Assembly (NCBI GenBank): GCA_023460875.1
Contig: JAEWOQ010000330.1
Location: 1-41,662 of the forward strand
Origin: Pseudomonadota bacterium
GTDB lineage: Bacteria; Myxococcota_A; Polyangia; Polyangiales; Polyangiaceae
Reading direction: 5' to 3'
Length of the DNA stretch: 41,662 nucleotides
Below the pieces are notes generated by a model. The model ran no database searches. It saw only the letters and a program-made list of their open reading frames with translations, and had not been told where the DNA came from. This document shows positions 29,543-38,814 of the stretch, piece after piece. Every line of letters begins with the position of its first letter. Positions within the stretch are counted from its first letter, which is position 1. Made by a program: the position numbers and the translations under genes.

Positions 29543-32500
29543 ATGTCCAAGGAAGCCATTTCTAGTCAGCCCACCGTCGCCCTCGCGGAGACGCCGCACT
29601 CCCACGCCTTGGCGGAGTGCCTGAAGAGGCTCGGCGTGCGGCTACTGCCGTTCGCCAGGAACTCCCAGAGCTCCGGGGCCATCCCGCTCGAGCGCTGGAT
29701 CGTGCAGCTCGTCGAAGGGGAGTTCGACGACGTCGTGTTCACCTCCGCCCAGGGGGTCCACCTGATGGTGGAGATGTCCCGGCAGCTGGAGAAGGGCGAC
29801 GCCTTCCTCGAGGCTCTGTCGGTGGCGCGGAAGATCGCCCGCGGCGCCAAGCCGGCGCGGGCTCTGGCCGAGCTGGGGCTCAACGCCGACGTGGTGACGC
29901 GGCGCCCGGATCTGGACGCCTTGATCTCCGCCGTGGAGAACCTCGGGCTCGCCGGGAGGGTGGTCGGGATCCAGCCTTTCGAGAGAGCGACCGAGCTGGC
30001 CCTCGCCCAGGCCATCGAGAACGCGGGCGGCACGGCGCGGGTCGTGGCGCCGGCCGCGGCGGTCGACCCCGAGGCGCTCGAGCTCCTCGAGAAGCTCGCG
30101 GCCCAGGAAGCCCAAGGGATCGTGTTCCTGACGGAGCGCACGGCCGCGTGGCTCTTCGATGCGTGTCGTGTGTCCGGCCAAGAGGAGCGTTTGGTCCAGA
30201 CCTTGCGGTCGCAGCCCGTCCTGGCAGCGGAGGCGGCGACGGGGTTGCTGCGGCGACGGGGCGTGCACCCGGATCTGGTACTCAGTCACGCCACCGTGAT
30301 GCAGCCCGTTGTGCGCGACCTGGCGCAGACCCTCGGGCTCTGGGAGACCGAAGCCCCGAGCGTGCGGCAGAACCCCATCGGGAAACACCGCGTGGTCGTC
30401 ATCGGCAACGGCATGGTGGGCTACAAGCTGTGCGAGCGGCTCACTGAAGGCGAAGACGGTCACCCGGTGCGCATCACCGTGCTCGGGGAGGAGACGTGGC
30501 CCGCCTACGACCGCGTGCACTTGTCGGAGTACTTCGGGGGCAAGGGGGCGGAGGACCTCGTGCTGGCTCCCGTGAGCTGGTACTCAGCCCGCGGGATCGA
30601 CCTGCGCCTCGGGAAGCGCGCGGCGCGGATCGAGCGGGCCTCCCGGGTGGTGATCACCAACGACGGCGAGGAGGTGCCCTACGACTCCCTGGTGCTCGCG
30701 ACCGGGGCGGCTCCCTTCGTGCCCCCGGTGCCCGGCCTCGACAAGGTCGGGGTGTTCGTCTACCGCACCATCGAAGACCTGGAGGCGATCACCGCCTATG
30801 CAGCGGGGGCGCGATCCGCGGCGGTCATCGGCGGCGGACTCCTCGGCTTGGAGGCGGCCAAGGCGGCCCGGGATCTGGGCCTCACCACGCACGTGGTGGA
30901 GCAGGCTCAGCGCCTCATGCCGCGGCAGCTCGACGACGCGGGCGCGAGGCTCCTGCAACGGAAGATCGAGGAGCTCGGGCTGCACGTACACCTCGGGGTG
31001 CGCACGGTCGGCGTGCTCGGCTCCGCCTCGGTGACGGGCCTCCGCTTCGGTGACGGGGACAAGCTCGACGTGGACATGGTGATCGTCTCAGCGGGCATCC
31101 GCCCTCGAGACCAGCTGGCCGCCGACGCGGGCCTCGAGGTGTACGAGCGCGGCGGGGTCGTGGTGGATGACTTCCTGCGGACCAGTGACCCGAACGTCTA
31201 CGCGGCGGGTGAGTGCGCCAGCCATGACGGCGTGCTCTACGGTCTCGTCGCCCCGGGCTACGAAATGGCAGCCGCCCTCGCGCAGACCCTGCGCGGCAAC
31301 CCCCGAGAGTTCTGCGGCGCCGACATGTCCACCAAGCTGAAGCTGCTCGGGGTCGAGGTGGCGAGCCTCGGGGACCCGTTCGCGGACGAGCGCGCGGGCA
31401 CGGCGACCGTGATGTTTCAGGACTGGCTGGGCGGGACCTACAAGAAGGTGATCGTCTCCGGCGACGGGAAGGAGCTCCTCGGGGCGATCCTGGTGGGAGA
31501 CACGACCGAGTACGGCGCGCTCCTCCCCTATGCGCGCAGCGGCGATGAGCTGCCGATCGCGCCGGACGAGCTCCTGCTCGGCGGTCGCTCGGGCGCGGCG
31601 CCGTTGGCCACGCCGGACACGGCGCAGGTGTGCTCGTGCAACGCGGTGACCAAGTTGGACATCGTGCGGGCCATCAACGCCGACGACGGCTGCACCCTCG
31701 AGTCGATCAAGAAATGTACGAAGGCGGGCACGGGCTGCGGCGGCTGCCTGCCTCTGGTCACGGACATCTTCAACGCGGAGATGGCCGCCCGCGGCAAGGC
31801 CGTGAAGAGGTCATTGTGTGAGCACTTCGAGTTCAGCCGCCAGGAGCTCTACGACCTCGTGAAGATCCGGGGGCAGCGCAGCTTCCGAGAGGTGATCGAA
31901 GCTCATGGGCGAGGTCACGGCTGCGAGGTGTGTAAGCCGGCCGTCGCGGCGATCCTGGCGAGCGTGCACGCCGAGCCCATCACGAACCACGCGACGATCC
32001 AGGACACCAACGATCGGTTCCTGGCCAACATCCAGCGCGGGGGTACCTACTCGGTCGTGCCGCGGATCCCGGCAGGGGAGATCACGCCGGACAAGCTCTT
32101 GGTGATCGCCGAGGTCGCCAAGAAGTACGGCTTGTATACGAAGATCACCGGCGGGCAGCGCATCGACCTGTTCGGCGCGCGCCTCGAGCAGCTCCCCGAC
32201 ATCTGGGAGGAGCTCATCAGCGCCGGCTTCGAGAGCGGTCACGCTTACGGAAAGAGCGTCCGTACGGTGAAGAGCTGCGTCGGCTCGACGTGGTGTCGTT
32301 ACGGAGTGCAGGACTCGGTCGGCTTCGCGGTGCGCGTGGAGGAGCGTTACAAGGGCCTCCGGTCGCCGCACAAGCTCAAGAGCGCCGTCAGCGGGTGCGT
32401 GCGGGAGTGCGCGGAGGCCCAGTCGAAGGACTTCGGCCTGATCGCCACGGAGAAGGGCTGGAACCTCTACGTGTGCGGCAACGGCGGCGCGAAGCCGCGG

Positions 32501-33325
32501 CACGCGGAGCTGTTGGCCAGCGACGTCGACGAGGAGACGGCGCTCCGTTACATCGACCGCTTCCTGATGTACTACATCAAGACGGCGGACAAGCTCACGC
32601 GGACCTCCGTCTGGCTCGAGAAGCTGGAGGGGGGCATCGAGCACGTGCGGGACGTGGTCGTGAACGACTCCCTGAGCTTGGCAGAGGAGTTCGAGGCGGA
32701 CATGCAGAAGCTCGTAGACGCCTTCGTCTGTGAGTGGACGGACGTCGTGCGCAACCCGGAGAAGCGCGCGCTCTTCCGGCACTTCGCCGACGAAGGCAGC
32801 GCCGTCCTCGCCCGCGAGGATCGTCCGGCTCCGATGGTGAGCGCCCGCGGGCAGCGCTACCCGGCGCCCTGGGCGAGGACGGCGGTCTCAGGGAAGCGGC
32901 GCTTGCCCGTGGTGGAGCGCTCCTGGGTGCGGCTCGCGCGCGCCGCTGACGTCCCCGCAGAGGGAGGGACCGCCGTTCGCGTCGGTCGCGCGGAGCTCGC
33001 CCTGTTCCACTTCGAGAGCCGCGGAGAGTGGTACGCCACCCAGAACATGTGCCCGCACAAGCAGGAGCTGATCCTGTCGCGGGGCTTGCTGGGAGATCAG
33101 GCAGGGACGCCGAAGGTCGCGTGTCCCTTCCACAAGAAGACGTTCAGCCTCGAGAGCGGTGAGTGCCTGAGCGGCGACGAGCTCTCCATCGCAACGTTCC
33201 CTGCGCGCGTGGAGGACGGCTGGGTCTACGCGGAGCTCCCCGGCGTGGAGGCCCTCGAGGGGATGCTCGAGGCCGCCTGCGCCGGAGAGTGCCACGGCTC
33301 GACGCGCGAGGACGTCGCGGAGTGA
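29543..33325 (+). CDS. nirB: HemD-NirB-NirD fusion: assimilatory/dissimilatory nitrite reductase
   Basis: One 1260-residue protein reduces nitrite to ammonium with NAD(P)H. Residues about 8-265 resemble uroporphyrinogen-III synthase (HemD), which makes the precursor of siroheme. Residues about 283-585 are the FAD/NAD(P)H part (VVVIGNGMVGYK, GGGLLGLEAA). Two BFD-type regions follow: CSCNAVTKLDI with CTKAGTGCGGC (697-735) and HGCEVCKP. The siroheme/[4Fe-4S] domain has Cys912 and 918 (SCVGSTWC) and Cys952 and 956 (GCVREC). Residues about 1125-1235 form a NirD Rieske domain with Cys1170-Pro-His and Cys1194-x2-His1197. The ATG at 29543 is chosen over one at 29513. HemD, NirB and NirD are normally separate genes. 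Confidence 0.93.
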   Translation: MSKEAISSQPTVALAETPHSHALAECLKRLGVRLLPFARNSQSSGAIPLERWIVQLVEGEFDDVVFTSAQGVHLMVEMSRQLEKGDAFLEALSVARKIARGAKPARALAELGLNADVVTRRPDLDALISAVENLGLAGRVVGIQPFERATELALAQAIENAGGTARVVAPAAAVDPEALELLEKLAAQEAQGIVFLTERTAAWLFDACRVSGQEERLVQTLRSQPVLAAEAATGLLRRRGVHPDLVLSHATVMQPVVRDLAQTLGLWETEAPSVRQNPIGKHRVVVIGNGMVGYKLCERLTEGEDGHPVRITVLGEETWPAYDRVHLSEYFGGKGAEDLVLAPVSWYSARGIDLRLGKRAARIERASRVVITNDGEEVPYDSLVLATGAAPFVPPVPGLDKVGVFVYRTIEDLEAITAYAAGARSAAVIGGGLLGLEAAKAARDLGLTTHVVEQAQRLMPRQLDDAGARLLQRKIEELGLHVHLGVRTVGVLGSASVTGLRFGDGDKLDVDMVIVSAGIRPRDQLAADAGLEVYERGGVVVDDFLRTSDPNVYAAGECASHDGVLYGLVAPGYEMAAALAQTLRGNPREFCGADMSTKLKLLGVEVASLGDPFADERAGTATVMFQDWLGGTYKKVIVSGDGKELLGAILVGDTTEYGALLPYARSGDELPIAPDELLLGGRSGAAPLATPDTAQVCSCNAVTKLDIVRAINADDGCTLESIKKCTKAGTGCGGCLPLVTDIFNAEMAARGKAVKRSLCEHFEFSRQELYDLVKIRGQRSFREVIEAHGRGHGCEVCKPAVAAILASVHAEPITNHATIQDTNDRFLANIQRGGTYSVVPRIPAGEITPDKLLVIAEVAKKYGLYTKITGGQRIDLFGARLEQLPDIWEELISAGFESGHAYGKSVRTVKSCVGSTWCRYGVQDSVGFAVRVEERYKGLRSPHKLKSAVSGCVRECAEAQSKDFGLIATEKGWNLYVCGNGGAKPRHAELLASDVDEETALRYIDRFLMYYIKTADKLTRTSVWLEKLEGGIEHVRDVVVNDSLSLAEEFEADMQKLVDAFVCEWTDVVRNPEKRALFRHFADEGSAVLAREDRPAPMVSARGQRYPAPWARTAVSGKRRLPVVERSWVRLARAADVPAEGGTAVRVGRAELALFHFESRGEWYATQNMCPHKQELILSRGLLGDQAGTPKVACPFHKKTFSLESGECLSGDELSIATFPARVEDGWVYAELPGVEALEGMLEAACAGECHGSTREDVAE

Positions 33326-33346
33326 GGACCGGCGTGAGGACACCGG
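33323..33346. repeat. Imperfect 12-bp duplication at the nirBD stop codon
   Basis: TGAGGACCGGCG is followed by TGAGGACACCGG; the first unit begins with the TGA stop. Eight to ten of 12 bases match. It is listed because other genes of the cluster show tandem duplication at their stops. Confidence 0.5.
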
Positions 33347-33368
33347 CCGTGGCGTGGCGCGCGAGTGA

Positions 33369-34889
33369 TCAGAAGACGATGCCCGCCTCGACCTCGACGT
33401 AGTGGGCCGGATCGCCGGAGGCGTAGTGGCCCGCGTTGGGGATGAAGATCCCATAGAGGCCGCGCAGGCGCCCCGGCGCCCCGATCTTCTGCAGCAGCTG
33501 CGCGTTCACCTCGTATCCTGCGAACTTGTCGGAGCCGGTCTGCCCCAACCCTCCGTCCTCGAGGCGCGCGAAGACGTGCGCGTCGAGCAAGAAGAGCAGG
33601 GAGTCGGTGAGGTGCGCGGTCCCCTTGAACACGCCGCTGGCGACGTTCGTGCGGGGGCCGATGATGTCCATCAGGCCGAGGAACTTGTGACCGGTGGGGA
33701 AGAGCTCGAACCAGCCTTCGGCGTCCTGCGTGTCGGGGTCGTCTCCGGAGGCGACGACCCCGTTCAGGGCGAGGCGCAGCCGGGAGCCGAGGGTGTAGCC
33801 GACCTCGCCGTCCGCCTGATAGGCGAACACGTCTTGGGAGCCGCCGGTGGGGCCCGTGAGGGGACGGGTGCCCACCTGGGTCCCCGCCTCCAGGCGGTAG
33901 TCGAAGGCGCCGAGCTTCTGCTTCACCCGCGCCCCGAGGGTGACCTCCGTCGCACCTCCCCGAGTGAGCGAGAGCGTCGGATCGTCCGCGCTCGGTAAGC
34001 CTTGGGTCTTCACGTTCGAGAGCCCGAGCGCGTACACGTCGAGCTCCAGGCCTTTGGTGAGGAGCGGGCCGAGACCGGCATAGAGCCCCCAAAAATAGAT
34101 GTCGCCGCCGAGGAACGGCGCGGTCACCGTCGGGTGCCCTTCGGCCGGCGTCAGGCCATCGCGCGACGTCAGGGTCACGAAGCCGTCGATGAAGGCGCCG
34201 TCGAAGGCGTACCTTGCCCGGAAGCCGTCGAAGGCGCGGCCGGGCTGATTCCAGTCGAGGTTGCCGATCACCAAGGCGTCGCCGTAGTTCATCATGAAGC
34301 GACCGCCGTCGAAGGAGGCGCGCTCCCCTTGGAACCGGAAGTAGCCCTCGTAGATGCCGAGGGGCCGCTCGGTGGTCGTGCCGACGCTGCCGAGGCGACC
34401 GCTCGCTTGGGGGCTGAACTGGACGAGCCCGGTGACGCCGTTGCCGAGGTCGAGCGGGTTGGTGCGCAAGCCGAGCCGCGCGCGGTAGAAGAACGCGTCG
34501 CCTTCCACGAAGCGCCCGCGGGAGACGCCGAGGGTGTCGTAGTTGGAGCGGGACTCGAAGCGCGTCCAGGTCGACGTGGTCGCCTCGACGGGCAGCAGGG
34601 AGGGCGGGACCGCGTCGGGATCCGGGGACGGCTGAGCAGACATCAAGGCCTGATCCCTGAAGGGCCTTTCGGGAACCGAGCTGAGGGCTGGCGCTGGCGG
34701 CTCGGGGGCTGGCGCTGGAGGGTCGGGGGCTGGCGCTGGAGGGTCGGGGAGGACTGGGGTGTCGGGAGACGGCTCTCGGACGTCCGGGGGTGGCGTCTGA
34801 GCCGACGCCGTCCGGGGATGCAAGAGGAACGCCGAAGCCGGAATCAGAGCGATGGCGCAGAGGGTGCGCGCCCGCATAGCGGTGGTCAC
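33369..34889 (-). CDS. Alginate-export-type outer membrane porin
   Basis: A 506-residue beta-barrel protein. A GTG at 34889 is chosen: AGGAG lies 7 bases upstream, and the 13-residue-longer frame has none. A signal peptide ends PRTASAQT; then a PAPAPDP-type Pro/Ala linker encoded by a 21-bp tandem repeat. The barrel begins near FESRSNYDTLGVS with alternating polar and hydrophobic strands, FRFQGERASFDGGRFMMNYGD, and ends in a strand with terminal Phe (AGIVF), as outer membrane proteins need. The alginate_exp family is found in nitrate and other solute porins. Convergent to nirBD; a nitrate or nitrite channel would fit but is not proved. Confidence 0.82.
   Translation of the reverse strand: MTTAMRARTLCAIALIPASAFLLHPRTASAQTPPPDVREPSPDTPVLPDPPAPAPDPPAPAPEPPAPALSSVPERPFRDQALMSAQPSPDPDAVPPSLLPVEATTSTWTRFESRSNYDTLGVSRGRFVEGDAFFYRARLGLRTNPLDLGNGVTGLVQFSPQASGRLGSVGTTTERPLGIYEGYFRFQGERASFDGGRFMMNYGDALVIGNLDWNQPGRAFDGFRARYAFDGAFIDGFVTLTSRDGLTPAEGHPTVTAPFLGGDIYFWGLYAGLGPLLTKGLELDVYALGLSNVKTQGLPSADDPTLSLTRGGATEVTLGARVKQKLGAFDYRLEAGTQVGTRPLTGPTGGSQDVFAYQADGEVGYTLGSRLRLALNGVVASGDDPDTQDAEGWFELFPTGHKFLGLMDIIGPRTNVASGVFKGTAHLTDSLLFLLDAHVFARLEDGGLGQTGSDKFAGYEVNAQLLQKIGAPGRLRGLYGIFIPNAGHYASGDPAHYVEVEAGIVF
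34685..34747. repeat. 21-bp tandem repeat in the porin linker
   Basis: Three units of GGGCTGGCGCTGGAGGGTCGG (first unit with substitutions) at 34685, 34706 and 34727. They encode the Pro/Ala linker PPAPAPD/E on the minus strand. Multiples of three keep the frame, so the linker can vary in length. Confidence 0.8.
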
Positions 34890-35151
34890 ACGAGTCTCCT
34901 GGGGTGGTGGCTCCACGAAGGAGCGAACGTGAGTCGAAAGTTAGAGAGGCCGACGCATCGTCGCGGTTTCCCGGGGGCTACTTCCGTTCGCTTGGAGGAT
35001 ACCCGATGTTGCGGGACGAGCGCGATGGGGCGCGGCGGCGAGCTGCGCTTCGTCATGCATCGGCGTCAAAGCTTCGCCGAAATGTCGTCCTGGTTGCGGG
35101 GGACTGCGGGACAGCGGTTCGCCCCTGCGTCGTGAGCGGGCGAGCTCGCCG

Positions 35152-35805
35152 CTACTCGTCCTTGCGGGACCGCTGGGGCCCCGGCGGCTGGTGACCAGGC
35201 AGCTGGTGGCGCAGCTCCGGCGGGAGGTCCGTCGGTTCGTCCCAGTCCGTGAGGGCGCGGAGCTCGGCCTCGTCGATCAGCATCTCCCAGGTGGGAGCGC
35301 GATCGAGGAGGGCCAGGAGCCTTGGGTGAGGCGAGCGGAGCACCTCGTCCACGATGGGCAGCAGCGACTCCGGGGCGTACCTGGCGAACAGGGGCTGCCA
35401 GATCCCGTCGATGCGAGGAGCGTACAGGGTCGCCTCGGGGTGCTCGCTGGACACGCGGCGGATCAGCGCCGGTGACACCGACGGCAAGTCGGAGGCGAGG
35501 GCGACGGCCGCGCGCCCCTGAGCGCCCGCGTAACGCAGCAGGGCGACGAGACCGCCGAGGGGACCACGCGCAGCGGGAGAATCGGACAAACGCGGCAAGG
35601 CAGCAGCCAGAGGCGTCTCGCCCACGAGCACGACGCTCGCCCCCGGGCACCCTCGCTGCACCACCTCGAAGAGACGTTCGAGGATCGTGCCGCCGGAGGG
35701 CGCCCGGAGGGCGCCCTTGACGACGCCCCCGAGGCGGGTGCCCCGCCCACCGACGAAGACGCCGAAGACGGGGCCGAGCCCCGATGCCTGGGCCTCCGTC
35801 GTCAC
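35152..35805 (-). CDS. mobA: Molybdenum cofactor guanylyltransferase MobA
   Basis: A 217-residue nucleotidyltransferase that attaches GMP to molybdopterin to give MGD, as NapA requires. The phosphate loop GVFVGGRGTRLGGVVKG and the later ALASDLPSVSP (metal-binding Asp) match MobA. The start is a GTG at 35805 that overlaps the TGA of the upstream lipoprotein gene (GTGA, four bases). Genes for the other MGD steps are absent from the window except moaA. Confidence 0.88.
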   Translation of the reverse strand: MTTEAQASGLGPVFGVFVGGRGTRLGGVVKGALRAPSGGTILERLFEVVQRGCPGASVVLVGETPLAAALPRLSDSPAARGPLGGLVALLRYAGAQGRAAVALASDLPSVSPALIRRVSSEHPEATLYAPRIDGIWQPLFARYAPESLLPIVDEVLRSPHPRLLALLDRAPTWEMLIDEAELRALTDWDEPTDLPPELRHQLPGHQPPGPQRSRKDE

Positions 35806-36473
35806 GGCCAGCGCGCGTGTCCGCAGCGCTGGACCGTATAAGCGGACACGGTGCCGCTGGCGAGGGCGCCCGCCGCCACGGCTCCGGCGACCCCATCCAT
35901 CAGCGTGAGCTGGAACGCCCCCATGGTGTAGGCGTCGACGTCGCTGGCCGTCGCCGCGAGCTGCGCGAGGGGGACCATGTAGACCTCCTGGTAGAGGAGC
36001 AGCGCGTCGAAGGCCTCCGAGGTCTCTGTCTCCACCACGAAGTCCTGGGCCCGCCCGAAGTGCTCCCCGGTGAGCTCCGCCGCCTCGAGGGCAGCTTCAC
36101 CGTGGGCGTTCAGCGTGTCCCGGGCCATGTCGGCATCGTCTTGGATCGCGTTCGTCTCCGCGAGGAAGATGTCGAGCTGCGCGAAGCCGTTCCAGGCGTG
36201 TGGACAATAAGGATCCGTCTCGCCGGAGTCGTTCCCTCCAGAGGCCGGGTCCGTCGCGCCCCCGGTGCCCACGCCACCCGTGGCAGGGTCGCCCGTGCTG
36301 GGCTTCCCCCCGCCTCCGTCTCCCGCCGCGCCCCCGGTGGCGTGACCTGTGCTCCCGCCCGTCTGCACGTCAGTGTCGTCGCCGTCACCCCCGTCGCCAT
36401 CACCCCCGCCGCTCGAGAAGCAGGCGGTGGCCAACATCAGGGTCAAACCGAGAAGTGAGAGCCGTGTTCGCAA
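35802..36473 (-). CDS. Uncharacterised lipoprotein with Gly/Thr-rich linker
   Basis: A 223-residue secreted lipoprotein, start assigned to a TTG at 36473 with GGAGGA five bases upstream; no ATG or GTG fits the signal peptide. Signal ends LMLATACFSSGGG. The linker has Asp/Gly repeats and then Gly/Thr-rich sequence. The C-terminal domain (about 90-223) is mainly helical, with LDIFLAETNAIQDDADM and EAFDALLLYQEVYMVPLAQL, and three Cys, and is of unknown family. It is coupled to mobA by a four-base overlap, but no link in function is apparent. Confidence 0.72.
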   Translation of the reverse strand: MRTRLSLLGLTLMLATACFSSGGGDGDGGDGDDTDVQTGGSTGHATGGAAGDGGGGKPSTGDPATGGVGTGGATDPASGGNDSGETDPYCPHAWNGFAQLDIFLAETNAIQDDADMARDTLNAHGEAALEAAELTGEHFGRAQDFVVETETSEAFDALLLYQEVYMVPLAQLAATASDVDAYTMGAFQLTLMDGVAGAVAAGALASGTVSAYTVQRCGHARWP

Positions 36474-36604
36474 TGAAATCCTCCGAAAGAAGAGTCGTCG
36501 ATAGTGATCACAGGGGGAGGCCGGGCCCATCCCCGATACCTTAGGCGCGGGCGCCCTGGCCCGTTAGGTACCGGCGATGGGCCGGGCGCTGGGCGGGCCT
36601 CCGG

Positions 36605-37009
36605 TCAGAATGACTGATCGATCTCCCTCAGTATACCAGGGAGCGCCTGCGCCTCTGCGCCCTCGAGTAGCACCGGCTCCGTCAAAGCCACGGGCGCGTA
36701 GTTCTGGTACTCGACCAGCTGGAAGGCCGCGATCGCGCCCGACGGCGTGTAGGCGAGATCGAGGCGGACGCTCGAGGTGTCGGCCTCCCCATCGTCGTCG
36801 AGGGCGAAGGGCAGCTTGGCGATGGCGGCGAAGTCTCGCCTCGCCAGCGGCTCCTTCACCTCATCGACGGAGCACACGAAATAACGGAACCCCTCCTGGA
36901 CGACCTCGTTCGTGGGAGTGAACACCAGATCTTTCAGGATCAGCCACTTGCGTCGCGTGCCGAACCGGGCGTCAGCCCTGAGGAACTCGGAGAGGTCTTG
37001 AAATGCCAT
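36605..37009 (-). CDS. Unknown small cytoplasmic protein
   Basis: A 134-residue protein without signal peptide that I do not recognise. It has an alpha/beta pattern (KWLILKDLVFTPTNEVVQEG, LAYTPSGAIAAFQLVEYQNY) and one Cys. ATG at 37009 is preferred over a GTG three codons upstream; neither has a good ribosome site. It lies between a lipoprotein gene and the pectate lyase gene on the same strand. Confidence 0.55.
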   Translation of the reverse strand: MAFQDLSEFLRADARFGTRRKWLILKDLVFTPTNEVVQEGFRYFVCSVDEVKEPLARRDFAAIAKLPFALDDDGEADTSSVRLDLAYTPSGAIAAFQLVEYQNYAPVALTEPVLLEGAEAQALPGILREIDQSF

Positions 37010-37066
37010 GGCCGACACATACCGCCGTCTGGCCGGAGGATCTTCCCCTTTTCGAGCCTCGGGAGC

Positions 37067-38761
37067 TCATTGGCAGGGGACGCGTCCGGCGACCAAGACA
37101 TCCTCGACGGAATCTGCGAGCGGCGAGTTGAAGGGGAGGACGCCGTACTTGCCGGCCGTGGCGCTCACGTAGTCGACCAGGTCCTGACCCGCCGACAGGG
37201 CATGCGCGGCGATGGCGGCCTGGGAGATCTCCGAATATCCGTCCGCGAGGTCTCCCACACTTCCCGACCCGTTGGTGAGGGGAGTCTGGGTGGCGGCGTG
37301 CAGGCTGCAGGTCTCGTCACCGAACCAGAGGAACGTGCCCTCCGCCCGGAAATTGCCGCCGTCGACGTCTCGCAGCAGGTTCGAGCTCAGCTCGGCCAGG
37401 GAAGCCTCGACGGATCCCTTCTCCTGGTGGGCTTGGTTCACGACGAAGACGTTGTCCTCGTGGAGCACGGTGGCGCCGACGCGCACGCTGAGCACGTCCT
37501 TCCGGTAGTTCACGAAGACGTTATTGAAGGCGTGCGACGTGCCGCGCCGGATCAGAGGCACGCGGCGGCCCGTGTTGCCCAAGGCATCGTAGCTGGCGTC
37601 GCGGGTGACGAAGGCGTTGTGATGCATCGTGGTGGTGATCTGTTCGTTGATCACCCGACTGTCGCTCGAGCCGTGGAGCGACGCGCGCTTCACGTCGATG
37701 ACCTTGTTGAACGACATCGTGATGTCGTAGGCGCCGACCTTCACGTCGAAGGCGGAGTCTCCCGTGAGGTCGAACTCGTTCTTGTGAATCCAGATGTCGT
37801 GGGAGGCGCCGGTGGAGCGGATCATGTCCGGATCGAGCTCGTGGTCCTCCGTGTGCCCGGCGCCCGCGAAGCGCAGGTGCGTGAGGATCACGCTCTGGGA
37901 GGTCCGGGTCGGCTGCCCGGAGCTGTCGGCGCCGATCGCGAAGCCGGAGAAGCGGAAATAGGCTTCGCTCATGCGCCCGTCGATGGTCTTGTTGGATCCG
38001 ATCACGGGGTTGCGGATGGGCAGGGACTTCTCGTTGAGGGCCAGATTGAAGAACTGCTCCAAGCAGGTGGTCTCGCCCGTGTGGCCTCGGTTCGAGCACC
38101 AGCTCCGGTAGTCGACGCACTCGGCCTCGGTGGCGCCGAGGTGGCTCAGGACGGCGGGATCCTTGCAGTGGGCTCGATAGAGGGCGATCTCGTGGTCGTC
38201 CGCGAAGTCGGCTTTGTCGAAGACGATCCAGTTGTGCTCGTCGCCGGAGATGGCTTCGAGCAGCTGCTCCTCGACGGAGCGCGAGCCGCCCTTGGTGATC
38301 ACCGTGAGCTTGCTGGTGCCGTCGGGATCGTAGCCGCCCAGCGCCTTCTCTCCGTAGCCGATGGGGCGTCCCAGCGTCGTCGCGAGGCAGTGGACGATCT
38401 CCTGATCGGTCGTCAGAGTGCTCTCGCGCCAGTTGACGCTGGGGTCCGTGACCAGGGTCAGGCAGTCGCCCGTCGGGGGGCCGGATGAGCCGCCCGCGGC
38501 CCCCGAACCTCCGGCGGCAGAGCCTCCCGCAGCAGAGCCTCCCACGGCAGAGCCTCCCACGGCAGAGCCCGCTGCGCCCGAGCCCATGGGGTCGCCCCCA
38601 TCGCTGGATGCGCCGGCCCCACCCGTGCCGTCCCCGCTAGCGTCGACCCCCGCAGACGCTCCGTTGCCGCTCCCACCCGTATCGAGCCCTGATTCTGGGG
38701 CGCAGCCGACGAGCGCGAACGTGAAACAATACAGCGGCAGGCGAACGATGGAGGAGAGCAT
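37067..38761 (-). CDS. PL1-type pectate lyase lipoprotein
   Basis: A 564-residue secreted beta-helix enzyme that should cleave pectin or polygalacturonate by beta-elimination. The signal ends TFALVGCAPE; a Gly/Ser/Ala linker follows, partly encoded by a 15-bp tandem repeat. The parallel beta-helix carries SNKTIDGRMSEAYFRFSG and HDIWIHKNEFDLTGDSAFDVK, matching the WI-x-N-x-F/D-x-D part of family PL1, and ITMSFNKV. I cannot see the catalytic Arg with certainty. A region before the helix (residues about 100-260) contains paired Cys and no recognisable fold. Confidence 0.75.
   Translation of the reverse strand: MLSSIVRLPLYCFTFALVGCAPESGLDTGGSGNGASAGVDASGDGTGGAGASSDGGDPMGSGAAGSAVGGSAVGGSAAGGSAAGGSGAAGGSSGPPTGDCLTLVTDPSVNWRESTLTTDQEIVHCLATTLGRPIGYGEKALGGYDPDGTSKLTVITKGGSRSVEEQLLEAISGDEHNWIVFDKADFADDHEIALYRAHCKDPAVLSHLGATEAECVDYRSWCSNRGHTGETTCLEQFFNLALNEKSLPIRNPVIGSNKTIDGRMSEAYFRFSGFAIGADSSGQPTRTSQSVILTHLRFAGAGHTEDHELDPDMIRSTGASHDIWIHKNEFDLTGDSAFDVKVGAYDITMSFNKVIDVKRASLHGSSDSRVINEQITTTMHHNAFVTRDASYDALGNTGRRVPLIRRGTSHAFNNVFVNYRKDVLSVRVGATVLHEDNVFVVNQAHQEKGSVEASLAELSSNLLRDVDGGNFRAEGTFLWFGDETCSLHAATQTPLTNGSGSVGDLADGYSEISQAAIAAHALSAGQDLVDYVSATAGKYGVLPFNSPLADSVEDVLVAGRVPCQ
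38516..38569. repeat. 15-bp tandem repeat in the pectate lyase linker
   Basis: Three and a half units of GGCAGAGCCTCCCAC at 38516, 38531, 38546 and 38561. On the minus strand they encode Gly-Ser-Ala-x-Gly repeats of the linker; the 15-base period keeps the frame. Confidence 0.8.
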
Positions 38762-38814
38762 GCCTTTAGATGCACGAGCCGCTCGAATCGATCACGAGCG
38801 GGGGCGGCAGCGAG

